The notes beneath the pieces are model-generated. The model was given only the letters and a program-made list of their open reading frames with translations, ran no database searches and was not told the DNA's origin. A program made the position numbers and the translations under genes. This document shows positions 24,309 through 32,221 of a DNA stretch of 41,818 nucleotides, piece after piece; positions within the stretch are counted from its first letter, which is position 1, and the number at the start of each line of letters is the position of its first letter. The DNA is from Oscillospiraceae bacterium (GTDB lineage Bacteria > Bacillota > Clostridia > Oscillospirales > Oscillospiraceae): contig WQWC01000014.1 in assembly GCA_009785525.1 (NCBI GenBank), positions 1 through 41,818 of the forward strand, in the 5' to 3' direction.

Positions 24309-24812
24309 ATGGAAATACGAAAAGTAACACAAACTGACGACTTTAACGCCATTGACCGTATTTATACGCTAAGTTGGCAAACCGCATACAAAAACATCAT
24401 CCCGCAAGACCTTTTAGACGGACTATCAGAATACCAAAGGTCTGACAATCCGCAAAAAAGCTCTAATGAAGAGTTCGTCGCTATAGAAAACGGCGAATAC
24501 ATAGGCATTTCATCAGTACGTGCCGCGAGAGATGAAAAGATGGTCGGTTGGGGAGAAATCGTAGCTATATATCTGCTGCCTAAGTATTTCGGAAAAGGTT
24601 TCGGCAAGCCGCTTTTGGAAGTCTCAATTTCTGCGTTAGTGAGTATGGGGTACGATAAAATTTATCTCTGGACATTAGAAGATAACATGCAGGCTAGAAA
24701 ATTTTACGAGAAGAACGGCTTTTCACTTTGCCCAGACAGAGAAGTAATAAATATCGGGGGCAAAGATTTGGTTGAGGTTCGCTACACATACCACATGGAA
24801 AAGGAGGCTTAA
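24309..24812 (+). CDS. GNAT-family N-acetyltransferase
   Basis: The 167-residue product starts MEIRKVTQTDDFNAID and carries motif A in EIVAIYLLPKYFGKGFGKPLL (GKGFGK, about 95-106) and motif B near ARKFYEKNGF. Its similarity to RimI/phosphinothricin-type GNATs is general; the substrate is unknown. GGAGG is 6 nt before the ATG. The glycerol dehydrogenase gene follows with its RBS inside this gene's last codons, so the two are coupled. Confidence 0.85.
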   Translation: MEIRKVTQTDDFNAIDRIYTLSWQTAYKNIIPQDLLDGLSEYQRSDNPQKSSNEEFVAIENGEYIGISSVRAARDEKMVGWGEIVAIYLLPKYFGKGFGKPLLEVSISALVSMGYDKIYLWTLEDNMQARKFYEKNGFSLCPDREVINIGGKDLVEVRYTYHMEKEA

Positions 24813-24815
24813 CTC

Positions 24816-25880
24816 ATGGCAACGCAAATCTTCGGCGCACCGGGGCGGTATATACAAGGCGCGGGAGCGGCTTTCAGCCTTGGCGGATACATAAAGCCAC
24901 TGGGCGAGCGCGTACTTGTTTCCGGCGGGCGGACAGGGTTGCTTGCCACGCGCGAGGGGCGGGGGCGCAGCTTTCAGGCAAGCGGAATCCGGCAGGTTGA
25001 AGAACCGTTTCGCGGAGAGACCTGCGACAGTGAGATTGAGCGGCTTTGCGGTATCGCCAAAGCGCACGGTTGTGACGTGATACTCGCTTCCGGCGGCGGG
25101 AAGGTTATTGACACAGTCAAAGCCGTGGCAGAACTTTTGGGCGTCCCGTCCGTGATAGTTCCGACAACGGCGGCAAGCGACGCGCCATGCAGTGCGCTTG
25201 CGGTGATTTATAACGAGGATGGTTCGTTCAACCGCCTGATGCCGTTGAAGAAAAGCCCGGCGCTTGTGATTGTTGATACTGAGATTATCGCAAACGCCCC
25301 GGTGAGGCAGCTTGTATCCGGAATGGGCGACGCCATTGCAACATGGTTTGAAGCGGAGGCGGCTTATAAATCCGGCGCGTTAAACAATTTCGGCGGAAAC
25401 ATATCAATGGCGGCAATAGCGCTGTCCAAACTGTGCCGCGATACGCTGCTTGAATACGGCAGAGAGGCGGTGCGGAGCGCTGAATCTAAAACCGTGACCA
25501 TGGCTCTTGAAAAAGTTGTCGAGGCGAACACTCTGCTCAGCGGACTGGGGTTCGAGAGCGGCGGAGTGGCGGTGGCCCACGCTTTGTCGGAGTCTTTCAC
25601 CATCATCCCCGCAATGCACGATTATACCCATGGCGAAAAAGTCGCGCTGGGTTTGTTGGTGCATATGCGGCTTGAAGGCAGATCGGAGGGGGAGATACGT
25701 GAAATCAAGAGTTTTTGCGAAGATATCGGACTGCCTGTGGCGCTTCCTGATTCTGTGGATGAGGATCTTATGCGAGCAGTGGCGCAAGACGCGGCGGCTC
25801 TGGGGAAACCATCGCACAATCTGTGGGTCAGTATAATGGCGGAGGAGATTCTGGAGGCTATGCGGGGTATTTTGCTATAG
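24816..25880 (+). CDS. gldA: Glycerol dehydrogenase (iron/zinc-dependent alcohol dehydrogenase family)
   Basis: The 354-residue product has the NAD-binding GGGKVIDTVKA (93-103) and PTTAASDAPCSALAV motifs of GldA. Metal ligands are visible as Asp172 (GMGDAIATW), His255 (VAHALSES) and His272 (DYTHGEKVALG), matching the zinc triad of Bacillus glycerol dehydrogenase. It oxidises glycerol to dihydroxyacetone with NAD+, or runs in reverse. No dha kinase or glycerol dehydratase genes are near. The RBS AGGAGG overlaps the end of the GNAT gene. Alternative: hydroxybutyrate or other polyol specificity within the family. Confidence 0.92.
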   Translation: MATQIFGAPGRYIQGAGAAFSLGGYIKPLGERVLVSGGRTGLLATREGRGRSFQASGIRQVEEPFRGETCDSEIERLCGIAKAHGCDVILASGGGKVIDTVKAVAELLGVPSVIVPTTAASDAPCSALAVIYNEDGSFNRLMPLKKSPALVIVDTEIIANAPVRQLVSGMGDAIATWFEAEAAYKSGALNNFGGNISMAAIALSKLCRDTLLEYGREAVRSAESKTVTMALEKVVEANTLLSGLGFESGGVAVAHALSESFTIIPAMHDYTHGEKVALGLLVHMRLEGRSEGEIREIKSFCEDIGLPVALPDSVDEDLMRAVAQDAAALGKPSHNLWVSIMAEEILEAMRGILL

Positions 25881-25884
25881 GCTG

Positions 25885-25913
25885 TTGCGCGGGCAGAGAA
25901 AATATGGTATAAT
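25885..25913 (+). promoter_or_regulatory. Promoter of the ECF/kinase operon
   Basis: TTGCGC (25885-25890), 17 bp, TATAAT (25908-25913) with an upstream TG giving an extended -10. The ECF gene ATG is 45 nt downstream. Confidence 0.7.
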
Positions 25914-25958
25914 CTTGAAAACTCAATAAACACATACAGAAAGACGGAGGTTACATTT

Positions 25959-26549
25959 ATGGCACAGTCAACACCCAAAACGCATTCACAAATCAAGAAC
26001 TTAACTCTTGCAGCTATGTTCTTGGCGATTGGTCTTACGTTGCCGCTTTTGATAGGGCAAGTTCAGATTCTTGGTGCGGCGCTGTTGCCTATGCATATAC
26101 CCGTTCTGTTGTGCGGACTTATCTGCGGCTGGAAGTATGGCTTAGGCGTCGGGCTTATCCTGCCTATTATGCGTTCACTGATATTCGGGATGCCGCCGAT
26201 GTTTCCGGTCGCTTATGCAATGACTTTTGAGCTGGCTGTCTATGGCCTGGTGATCGGCCTTCTATACGGGAAGTCCCGCTGGCAATGTATTGTCGCGCTG
26301 TATCGTTCGCTGATTATCGCCATGATCGCGGGCCGCATTGTTTGGGGCGCGGCGATGTTTGTACTGCTCGTTGGAATCAGAGGCGGCACATTCACGTTTT
26401 ATGCGTTTATTACTGGTGCGGTTTTGAACGCGTGGCCGGGGATTGTAATCCAGCTTATTCTTATACCGGTGCTTATGGTTGCCCTTAACCGCACCGGGCT
26501 TGTCCATTTTTACAGGGAGAAGAAAGAGGAAGTAACGCTCAGTGAATAA
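25959..26549 (+). CDS. ECF transporter S-component (substrate-specific membrane subunit)
   Basis: The 196-residue protein has about six membrane segments. It begins with a polar tail and KNLTLAAMFLAIGLTLPLL, the helix-1 pattern by which S-components dock to the EcfT subunit, followed by LLPMHIPVLLCGLICGWKYGLGVG and GMPPMFPVAYAMTFELAVYGL. Such proteins bind a vitamin or nutrient and share an EcfAAT energising module encoded elsewhere; none is here. RBS GGAGG precedes the ATG. It overlaps the next gene, a uridine-kinase-like kinase, by 8 nt, so transport and phosphorylation of the same substrate is likely. The substrate is unknown. Confidence 0.85.
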   Translation: MAQSTPKTHSQIKNLTLAAMFLAIGLTLPLLIGQVQILGAALLPMHIPVLLCGLICGWKYGLGVGLILPIMRSLIFGMPPMFPVAYAMTFELAVYGLVIGLLYGKSRWQCIVALYRSLIIAMIAGRIVWGAAMFVLLVGIRGGTFTFYAFITGAVLNAWPGIVIQLILIPVLMVALNRTGLVHFYREKKEEVTLSE

Positions 26550-27108
26550 CGGAACATTAGCGCTTGTGCGGCGGAGAATTGATAGTCTAGATTCCCCGCA
26601 CGCGATAATTGCGATTAACGGCAGATGCGGCAGCGGCAAGACAACGTTGGCTTTAAGGCTAAAAGAAGCGCTGGGGTGCAATGTAATACATATGGATCAC
26701 TTTTTTCTGACGCCGGGACTCCGTACCGAATCTCGATTGGCGGAACCGGGCGGCAATGTGGACTATGAGCGGTTTAACGAAGCAGTGATGACGCCGCTTA
26801 AAAAAGCCCTGCCATTTGCATACAGACCATATGACCCCAAAACACAGCAGTTCTGCGAAGACATAGAGATACCGGTGCACCGTATAAACATAGTCGAGGG
26901 GTCCTACAGCTGCCACCCGCTGTTTAAGAACAATTATGATCTGAAAGTTTTCCTGACGATAGACAAGGCGGAGCAGCTCCGCCGAATCCGACAAAGAAAC
27001 GGGGAAGACGGATTGCAGGACTTTATAGAGAAATGGATTCCGCTGGAAGAACGGTACTTTGAATTCACTAAAATAAGTGACCAGTGCGATATAATCGCAA
27101 CAACTTGA
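26542..27108 (+). CDS. Uridine kinase-like P-loop kinase
   Basis: The 188-residue product has a Walker A in INGRCGSGKTTLALRLKEAL (about 23-42), an acidic HMDHFF segment used by uridine kinase/pantothenate kinase relatives for substrate binding, and a lid with RIRQRNG. It resembles small Udk-family kinases that phosphorylate a primary hydroxyl of a nucleoside or vitamin. The GTG start lies within the ECF gene's last codons (8-nt overlap). The family is broad, so uridine itself is not proven. Confidence 0.8.
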   Translation: MNNGTLALVRRRIDSLDSPHAIIAINGRCGSGKTTLALRLKEALGCNVIHMDHFFLTPGLRTESRLAEPGGNVDYERFNEAVMTPLKKALPFAYRPYDPKTQQFCEDIEIPVHRINIVEGSYSCHPLFKNNYDLKVFLTIDKAEQLRRIRQRNGEDGLQDFIEKWIPLEERYFEFTKISDQCDIIATT

Positions 27109-27122
27109 AAGGAGGTGAAATA

Positions 27123-27929
27123 TTGGCAGTTCTTGATCTTAACAATCTCAGACTAGCCGTGCTTATTGACGCGGAAAATGTCCCGCGCAATTGCATAAAA
27201 AGCGTCATGGAGGAAATCGCGATTTACGGTATACCCACAATAAAACGTATCTATGCCGACTGGACCAGCCCCACAGTCTCCGGGTGGAAACTCTCGCTTC
27301 TGGATAACGCCATCACGCCGATTCAGCAGTACAGCTATACCACGGGAAAAAACTCCAGCGATTCGGCCATGATAATAGACGCCATGGACATACTTTACAC
27401 GGAGAAGACGGACGGATTTGTCATCGTCTCAAGCGACAGCGATTTTACAAGGCTTGTTATTCGATTACGTGAGGCAGGACAGCGTGTTATCGGGATAGGG
27501 GAGCGGAAAACGCCGAACGCGTTTATCGCCGCCTGCGATAAATTTATCTACATAGAAGTAATCCGCGCCAACGCCGGAGATCCTGACCCCATCCATGAAA
27601 CGGCTGAAAACGGGCATCGCACTCCGTCGCACTATCGTGAGAGGCAGCAGTATCAGCCCAGGGCGAAGCTGACCAAAGAAGTGCCGGACTCGATTATCCA
27701 GCTGATTGCGGATTCCGTATCCGATTTAGCCGGCGACAGCGGGTCTGTTTTTATGGGCGAACTCGGCAACTTGATATTGAAAAAACAGCCGGATTTCGAC
27801 CATCGGAATTTCGGGTTCAACAGTCTATCCGCCCTTATTAAGACAATCGACCGGTTCGAGATAGATTTCCGGCAAACGGCTGACCCGAATATTAAGCATG
27901 TGTTTGTGCGAGATAAGGAATCAAATTAG
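27123..27929 (+). CDS. NYN-domain (LabA/DUF88) protein with C-terminal OST-HTH/LOTUS domain
   Basis: From the TTG at 27123 the product has 268 residues. The N-terminal NYN (PIN-like nuclease) domain shows the acidic pattern LAVLIDAENVPRN, KNSSDSAMIIDAMDILY and FVIVSSDSDFTRLV, the Asp residues expected for metal-dependent RNase activity. Residues about 190-260 (VPDSIIQLIADSVSDLAGD...KQPDFDHRNFGFNSLSALI) match the OST-HTH/LOTUS RNA-binding fold. A perfect AAAGGAGGTG 6 nt upstream decides the TTG start. It follows the kinase gene by 14 nt. Likely role: RNA processing or turnover. Confidence 0.87.
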   Translation: MAVLDLNNLRLAVLIDAENVPRNCIKSVMEEIAIYGIPTIKRIYADWTSPTVSGWKLSLLDNAITPIQQYSYTTGKNSSDSAMIIDAMDILYTEKTDGFVIVSSDSDFTRLVIRLREAGQRVIGIGERKTPNAFIAACDKFIYIEVIRANAGDPDPIHETAENGHRTPSHYRERQQYQPRAKLTKEVPDSIIQLIADSVSDLAGDSGSVFMGELGNLILKKQPDFDHRNFGFNSLSALIKTIDRFEIDFRQTADPNIKHVFVRDKESN

Positions 27930-27946
27930 CATTGGAGCCACACTAA

Positions 27947-28831
27947 ATGACAAAAGCAAAAGCAAAACCAAGATTCAGACGCGGTCTGATTTTCATTAAA
28001 ATACTACTAAGCTTTATCCTGATAATTGCCATACTGTTCCTTGACAGCAACATAAGAATAGTCACAAGCGAGTATGAACTTTTCTACAGTAATCTGCCAG
28101 AATCGTTTGACGGGTTCCGTATTGTTTTGCTGGCTGACATACATGCAACGGAGCATGGGGAGGACAACAGAAGGCTTATCAACCGTGTGGAAGCCGCGAA
28201 TCCGGATATCATCGTTATCGCGGGGGATTTGCTGGACGCTTACAGAAGAATTCCGGTCAGAAGACAACTGCAGGTGGCCGAAACGCTTGCAGCGGGTTTA
28301 ACGCCGATTGCGCCTGTGTATTTTGTGACAGGCAATCATGAATGGGACAGAAGAGTCGGCGGACCTTGGGCGCTTTTTGAGATTATGGAGGAGCACGGCG
28401 TCACCGTGCTGCGCAATCAACACGTCCGGATTCAACGCGGCGATGAACAGGTCATCTTAGCCGGTGTTGACGACCCTCACGGCCCGGCCGACATGATAAC
28501 TCCCTATGACTTTGTCCGCAGAATACACGCGGCGGAGGGCGAGGACAGCTTTATCATAATGCTGGCGCACCGGAATCAAAACCTGCCGCTGTACAGCTCA
28601 CTCGGAGTGGACCTCGTGCTGTGCGGACACGCCCACGGCGGGATAATCAGGTTGCCATTTACCGATGGGCTGATAGGCCCCCAGCGCGAATGGTTCCCGA
28701 CACATACAAGTGGAATATACACGATGGACAATACACACATGGTAGTTTCCCGCGGCTTGGGGAATTATATCTGGATGCCGCGATTTTTGAACAACCCACA
28801 TCTTGTAGTAGCTGTGCTGAGGACGGGGTAG
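27947..28831 (+). CDS. Membrane-anchored calcineurin-like metallophosphoesterase (YkuE type)
   Basis: The 294-residue product has a basic start, one transmembrane helix (about 15-33, FIKILLSFILIIAILFL) and then the metallophosphoesterase motifs ADIHATEHG, AGDLLD, GNHEWD, MLAHR and GHAHGG for a dinuclear metal site. The type resembles YkuE/LpxH-like enzymes acting on phosphodiesters at or outside the membrane. Substrate unknown. GGAG lies 10 nt before the ATG, 17 nt after the NYN gene. No terminator was seen between it and the structured RNA that follows. Confidence 0.9.
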   Translation: MTKAKAKPRFRRGLIFIKILLSFILIIAILFLDSNIRIVTSEYELFYSNLPESFDGFRIVLLADIHATEHGEDNRRLINRVEAANPDIIVIAGDLLDAYRRIPVRRQLQVAETLAAGLTPIAPVYFVTGNHEWDRRVGGPWALFEIMEEHGVTVLRNQHVRIQRGDEQVILAGVDDPHGPADMITPYDFVRRIHAAEGEDSFIIMLAHRNQNLPLYSSLGVDLVLCGHAHGGIIRLPFTDGLIGPQREWFPTHTSGIYTMDNTHMVVSRGLGNYIWMPRFLNNPHLVVAVLRTG

Positions 28832-28862
28832 GACAAATTTGCAATGAAACAGGAGTGATATT

Positions 28863-28895
28863 TTGACACGACACTACGACAAACTCACATACTAA
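28863..28895 (+). CDS. Possible 10-residue leader peptide (or -35 region of the RNA promoter)
   Basis: A TTG at 28863 with AGGAG 8-12 nt upstream opens a frame MTRHYDKLTY ending at TAA 28893-28895, immediately before the first base of the structured RNA stem. The same bases contain a perfect TTGACA (28863-28868), which with CATACT (28888-28893, 19-bp spacing) could be the RNA's promoter. Either reading may be accidental. Confidence 0.3.
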   Translation: MTRHYDKLTY

Positions 28896-29133
28896 CGGGG
28901 GATGACGCCGCAAGCCGGTGAAATAGGATGACGCCTACCGCTGGATGGTGATTTAACCCGCCATACATTGCTCGGTACAATAAAAAACCGGGAATAGTTC
29001 GGATAAGGGGATGCAATATGCTCCTTTGAAGCAGGAAGCGGAAGTATTCGCCGCCTCAAGAGGGTGGCGGAGAATTGGTCTCTCTCTTATTAAGCCCGGA
29101 AAGCGTTACACGCTAAGAGTAAACAGAACCCCG
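28896..29133 (+). ncRNA. Large structured RNA upstream of the RNHCP gene
   Basis: No protein reading frame explains this region, yet it is dense in helices: a long-range closing pair CGGGG/CCCCG (28896-28900, 29129-29133), two copies of GATGACGCC (28901-28909 and 28927-28935), TAGG/CCTA (28924-28937), CTCGGT/ACCGGG (28971-28976, 28987-28992), AAGGGG/CTCCTT (29005-29010, 29021-29026), CCGCC/GGCGG (29051-29055, 29066-29070) and AGCGT/ACGCT (29102-29106, 29110-29114). Size and the repeated GATGACGCC remind me of the clostridial raiA RNA, but I cannot verify this. It is not RNase P, 6S, SRP or tmRNA by signature. It could be a stand-alone RNA or the sensing part of a riboswitch controlling the RNHCP gene. 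Confidence 0.7.
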
Positions 29134-29167
29134 CCTTCCGATATTTGAAATTCAAATATCAGGAGGC
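29133..29167 (+). promoter_or_regulatory. Hairpin sequestering the RNHCP ribosome binding site
   Basis: GATATTTGAA/TTCAAATATC (29140-29149, 29151-29160) extended by GCCTTC/GGAGGC (29133-29138, 29162-29167). The second arm contains most of the Shine-Dalgarno AGGAGG (29161-29166). The left arm adjoins the CCCCG strand that closes the upstream RNA, so the two pairings may compete. Confidence 0.7.
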
Positions 29168-29172
29168 TCGGT

Positions 29173-29490
29173 GTGAGTAGAAAAACCGAAAATACAGGAT
29201 TCCTCTGTGCACATTGCAACGCGGAGGTTAAGCCGCTGGACAACGGAAGTTATCGAAACCATTGTCCGCTTTGTCTATATTCGCTGCATGTGGATAATCT
29301 TCCGGGTGACCGGATAAGTGACTGCCACGGAATTATGGAGCCAGTGGGCATCCACTATCACAGTAAAAAAGGTATGCAAATAGTCCATCGCTGTCAAAAG
29401 TGCGGTGCGGAAAAGGTAAACCGAGTAGCAACGGACGCAATGCAGCCGGACGATAAAGATAAAATCAATAAATTAATGATGTTGGGATAA
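29173..29490 (+). CDS. RNHCP-domain zinc-binding protein
   Basis: The 105-residue product contains FLCAHCNAEV, YRNHCPLCLYSLHVD and HRCQKCG, three Cys/His groups that match the RNHCP domain (named for its RNHCP motif). The function of the family is unknown; the motif layout suggests zinc ribbons and nucleic-acid contact. GTG start with AGGAGG 7-12 nt upstream, which is buried in a hairpin. prfB follows 42 nt later. Confidence 0.9.
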   Translation: MSRKTENTGFLCAHCNAEVKPLDNGSYRNHCPLCLYSLHVDNLPGDRISDCHGIMEPVGIHYHSKKGMQIVHRCQKCGAEKVNRVATDAMQPDDKDKINKLMMLG

Positions 29491-29532
29491 TCGCGCAATG
29501 CGCACCCTAAAATATATGTTGAGGCTTTGGCA

Positions 29533-30639
29533 ATGATTGAATTTGACGATTACAAACAAAAAATAACAGCTTTGAAACCAACTCTCGAGAATCTAAAATC
29601 CGCGCTCAAGCTCGAAGAAGCGCGGGAAGAGTTGCGGTTGCTGGAGGAAGAATCCGCGCAGGATGGGTTTTGGTCTGATCTCGAGAATTCGCAGAAGGTG
29701 CAACAGAGAATCAAGCAGCTGAAAAACAAGTGCGACAGATACGACAAGCTTTCAGGCGGATTAAGCGACCTAATGGCGCTTTGCCAGATGGGTATCGAAG
29801 AGGCGGATGAAAGCCTGCTGCCGGAGCTGCGGGACGAGTTCGCGGCGTTCAGCGAGTCGCTTGAAAAAGCGCGGCTTGATACGCTACTATCGGGGGAGTA
29901 CGACGACTCGCCCGCCATTTTGTCATTCCATGCGGGTGCTGGCGGAACAGAGGCGCAGGACTGGGCGCAGATGCTATACCGCATGTACACCAGGTGGGCT
30001 GAGCGGCACGGCATGAAATACAAGCTGCTGGACTATCTGGACGGCGAGGAGGCGGGGCTAAAATCTGCTTCAATTGAGATCGAGGGTGAGAACGCCTACG
30101 GGTACCTGAAAAGCGAGGGGGGAATTCATCGGCTGGTGCGGATATCGCCGTTCGATTCTTCGGGCCGCCGCCACACCTCATTCGCGGCGGTGGAGGTGAC
30201 ACCGGTTATTTCAGACGATGTTGAGGTTGAAATCCGCCCCGAGGATTTGAAGGTGGATACGTTCCGGGCATCCGGCGCCGGTGGACAGCATGTAAACAAG
30301 ACCGAAAGTGCCATTCGTATAACCCATCTACCGACAGGAATTGTCGTAGCCTGCCAGATGGAACGCAGCCAGCACCAGAACCGAGACGTCGCGATGCGTA
30401 TGTTGCGGTCAAAGCTGATTGAAATCAAAGAACGGCAGCACTTGGACAAGATCAGCGATATCAAAGGCGAGCAGATGAAAATAGAGTGGGGCAGCCAAAT
30501 ACGCTCATACGTATTCATGCCGTACACACTGGCGAAAGATCACCGCACTAACTTTGAAAACGGAAACATAAACGCCGTCATGGATGGCGATATCGATGGG
30601 TTTATCAACGCGTATCTCAGCATGAAAGCTGAGGGGTAG
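29533..30639 (+). CDS. prfB: Peptide chain release factor 2
   Basis: The 368-residue product has the RF2 stop-recognition tripeptide in VRISPFDSSGRRHTSF (SPF) and the universal GGQ in RASGAGGQHVNKTESAIRI, plus WGSQIRSYVFMPY and VMDGDIDGFI at the C-terminus. It terminates at UGA and UAA codons. The frame is continuous through the N-terminal region, so the programmed +1 frameshift that autoregulates many prfB genes is absent. The ATG at 29533 has GAGG 8 nt upstream. Confidence 0.97.
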   Translation: MIEFDDYKQKITALKPTLENLKSALKLEEAREELRLLEEESAQDGFWSDLENSQKVQQRIKQLKNKCDRYDKLSGGLSDLMALCQMGIEEADESLLPELRDEFAAFSESLEKARLDTLLSGEYDDSPAILSFHAGAGGTEAQDWAQMLYRMYTRWAERHGMKYKLLDYLDGEEAGLKSASIEIEGENAYGYLKSEGGIHRLVRISPFDSSGRRHTSFAAVEVTPVISDDVEVEIRPEDLKVDTFRASGAGGQHVNKTESAIRITHLPTGIVVACQMERSQHQNRDVAMRMLRSKLIEIKERQHLDKISDIKGEQMKIEWGSQIRSYVFMPYTLAKDHRTNFENGNINAVMDGDIDGFINAYLSMKAEG

Positions 30640-30670
30640 CGTTGACAAAACTTGATAATATGCGATAAAA

Positions 30671-30709
30671 CATGGACGCGGTCTTATTGATCGCGTCCAT
30701 GGCGTTTTT
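30671..30709 (+). terminator. Intrinsic terminator of prfB
   Basis: CATGGACGCG (30671-30680) pairs perfectly with CGCGTCCATG (30692-30701), loop 11 nt, followed by GCGTTTTT. Confidence 0.88.
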
Positions 30710-30761
30710 AGGCTAACCGTTTACCGGCAACGCAATAACTTTGTGAATACCGTTGTTGCTC

Positions 30762-31160
30762 TTAAAAAGAATCCCGAAACATCGCTGTTGTGGTTTTGTC
30801 AGCTACAAAACCGCTGCTATGATAAAACCCAGTTGCATTTTCCTCTGAAAGCAGTAAAATCCTTAGATAATCCTTGTACTTCTCCATAACCAGACGTAGC
30901 AATTCTTTCCCAATTCCTTTTCCGTGATATTCTGGATTGACAAGCAGAAAATGCACATACGCAGTCATAATACTATCATCTAAAACGTTTATCAGTCCGA
31001 TAAGTTTATCTCCATCCCACGCTGAGAACACTGCGCCGGAATTTTTCATAGCCTCCGCCAGTTTTTCCGGGTGATTTCCTGAAATCCACCCAACAGACAG
31101 GAATAGGTCCTGCAATTCTTTGGGTGTAAAAATCTGCGAATTTTTGTATTCTATGTTCAT
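30762..31160 (-). CDS. GNAT-family N-acetyltransferase
   Basis: The 132-residue product has motif A in VHFLLVNPEYHGKGIGKELLRLV (HGKGIGKE) and motif B ATGFYHSSGF. The layout resembles small GNATs that also carry a GWISGNHPEKLAEAM N-terminus. ATG at 31160 with AAAGGAT upstream is preferred; an ATG at 31181 forms an ATGA overlap with the modC stop and would add seven residues. It is the last gene of the mod operon; a link to molybdate is not evident. Confidence 0.83.
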   Translation of the reverse strand: MNIEYKNSQIFTPKELQDLFLSVGWISGNHPEKLAEAMKNSGAVFSAWDGDKLIGLINVLDDSIMTAYVHFLLVNPEYHGKGIGKELLRLVMEKYKDYLRILLLSEENATGFYHSSGFVADKTTTAMFRDSF

Positions 31161-31177
31161 TTTCCAATCCTTTCTAT

Positions 31178-32221
31178 TCATCCATACAGCAACAGCACAT
31201 TCTCAGGCCCGATGCCCAGTTCAGACGGCTCTCGTGAGCCATTGGCGCCTTTCGGCAGCCGCCAAAGGAGGTCGGGGGAGCTGTCGTCCTGGTCTTTATA
31301 GCGGAACTGCACCATGTACTCAAACGGTTCTTCCATCTCTCCGGTGATGTTTACCGGATTACGGTTAACTGCTGTTTCCGTGTTAAAATAATGCGCTCGT
31401 ATACCGATTGCGCTCAATCCGTCCCGCACCGGGTCCGCGGTGGTGAATTTAACGCCCCAGGCAGGGACTGTGACCTCGTACTCCCCTGATTTGACCGCGT
31501 CAGCTATATTTTTGCATCCTGTAAGAAGTGCCGCCTTATGGCTTCCGGGGTCTAAGAACAGCGCTTTCGTGCCTTTGTTCGCCAGGATTTTTCCGTTGTC
31601 AATCAGCGCTATCCGGTGACAAAGCCGGTACGCCTCGTCCCTGTCGTGGGTGACCATTAGGACATCTTTCCCGAATTGCTTTAACAGATTCTGTAGCTGC
31701 AACTGTAACTGTGACCGCAAATGGCTGTCCAATGCGGAAAACGGCTCATCCAACATCAGAAGGCTTGGATTTCCGGCCAAAATTCTCCCTAGCGCCACTC
31801 TTTGCTGCTGGCCGCCCGATAACTCGTTCGGGCGGTGTTTTTCAAGCCTGCGGAGTTGCATGAGGTCGATAATCTCATCCAACGCACGCGCTCTCGCGGC
31901 TTTATCTGCCTCGTTCCGCAAACCGCATAAGATGTTCTGCCGTACATTCATGTTCGGAAACAGCGCATAGTTCTGAAACAGATACCCAAGCCCGCGCTTC
32001 TGCGGCGGCAGATTCATGCGTCTAGCGGAATCGAACAGCGTAATGCCATTGAGTACGATTCTGCCCTCGTCCGGTTTTTCAATACCGGCAATGCACTTCA
32101 GCGTCATGCTTTTACCGCAGCCAGATTCGCCCAGCAGGCCCAGTACGCCGCTGTCAGTCTCGAAACTCACATCCAAGTTAAAGTTGCCGAGCTTTTTTTT
32201 AATATCTACAAAAAGACTCAT
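31178..32221 (-). CDS. modC: Molybdate ABC transporter ATP-binding protein
   Basis: The 347-residue ATPase has Walker A GESGCGKS (about 33-40), signature LSGGQQQRVALGR, Walker B LLMLDEPFSALD and H-loop VTHDRDEAY. The C-terminal 110 residues form a short MOP-like regulatory region with GIRAHYFN and PEN. It energises molybdate or tungstate uptake with ModB and ModA. The ATG at 32221 overlaps the modB stop (ATGA); a longer in-frame stretch upstream is only modB read in another frame. Confidence 0.93.
   Translation of the reverse strand: MSLFVDIKKKLGNFNLDVSFETDSGVLGLLGESGCGKSMTLKCIAGIEKPDEGRIVLNGITLFDSARRMNLPPQKRGLGYLFQNYALFPNMNVRQNILCGLRNEADKAARARALDEIIDLMQLRRLEKHRPNELSGGQQQRVALGRILAGNPSLLMLDEPFSALDSHLRSQLQLQLQNLLKQFGKDVLMVTHDRDEAYRLCHRIALIDNGKILANKGTKALFLDPGSHKAALLTGCKNIADAVKSGEYEVTVPAWGVKFTTADPVRDGLSAIGIRAHYFNTETAVNRNPVNITGEMEEPFEYMVQFRYKDQDDSSPDLLWRLPKGANGSREPSELGIGPENVLLLYG

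Noticed and set aside
28896-29133. RNase P RNA, 6S RNA or SRP RNA
   Set aside because: The ACAGAACCCCGCC stretch looked like the RNase P 3' region, but the CR-I GGAGGAAAGTCC-type core is absent; the SRP and 6S signatures are also missing.
30710-30761. Short minus frame FKSNNGIHKVIALPVNG ending at about 30714
   Set aside because: It could be the tail of a decayed gene, but seventeen codons without a start or homologous upstream part are not enough to call.
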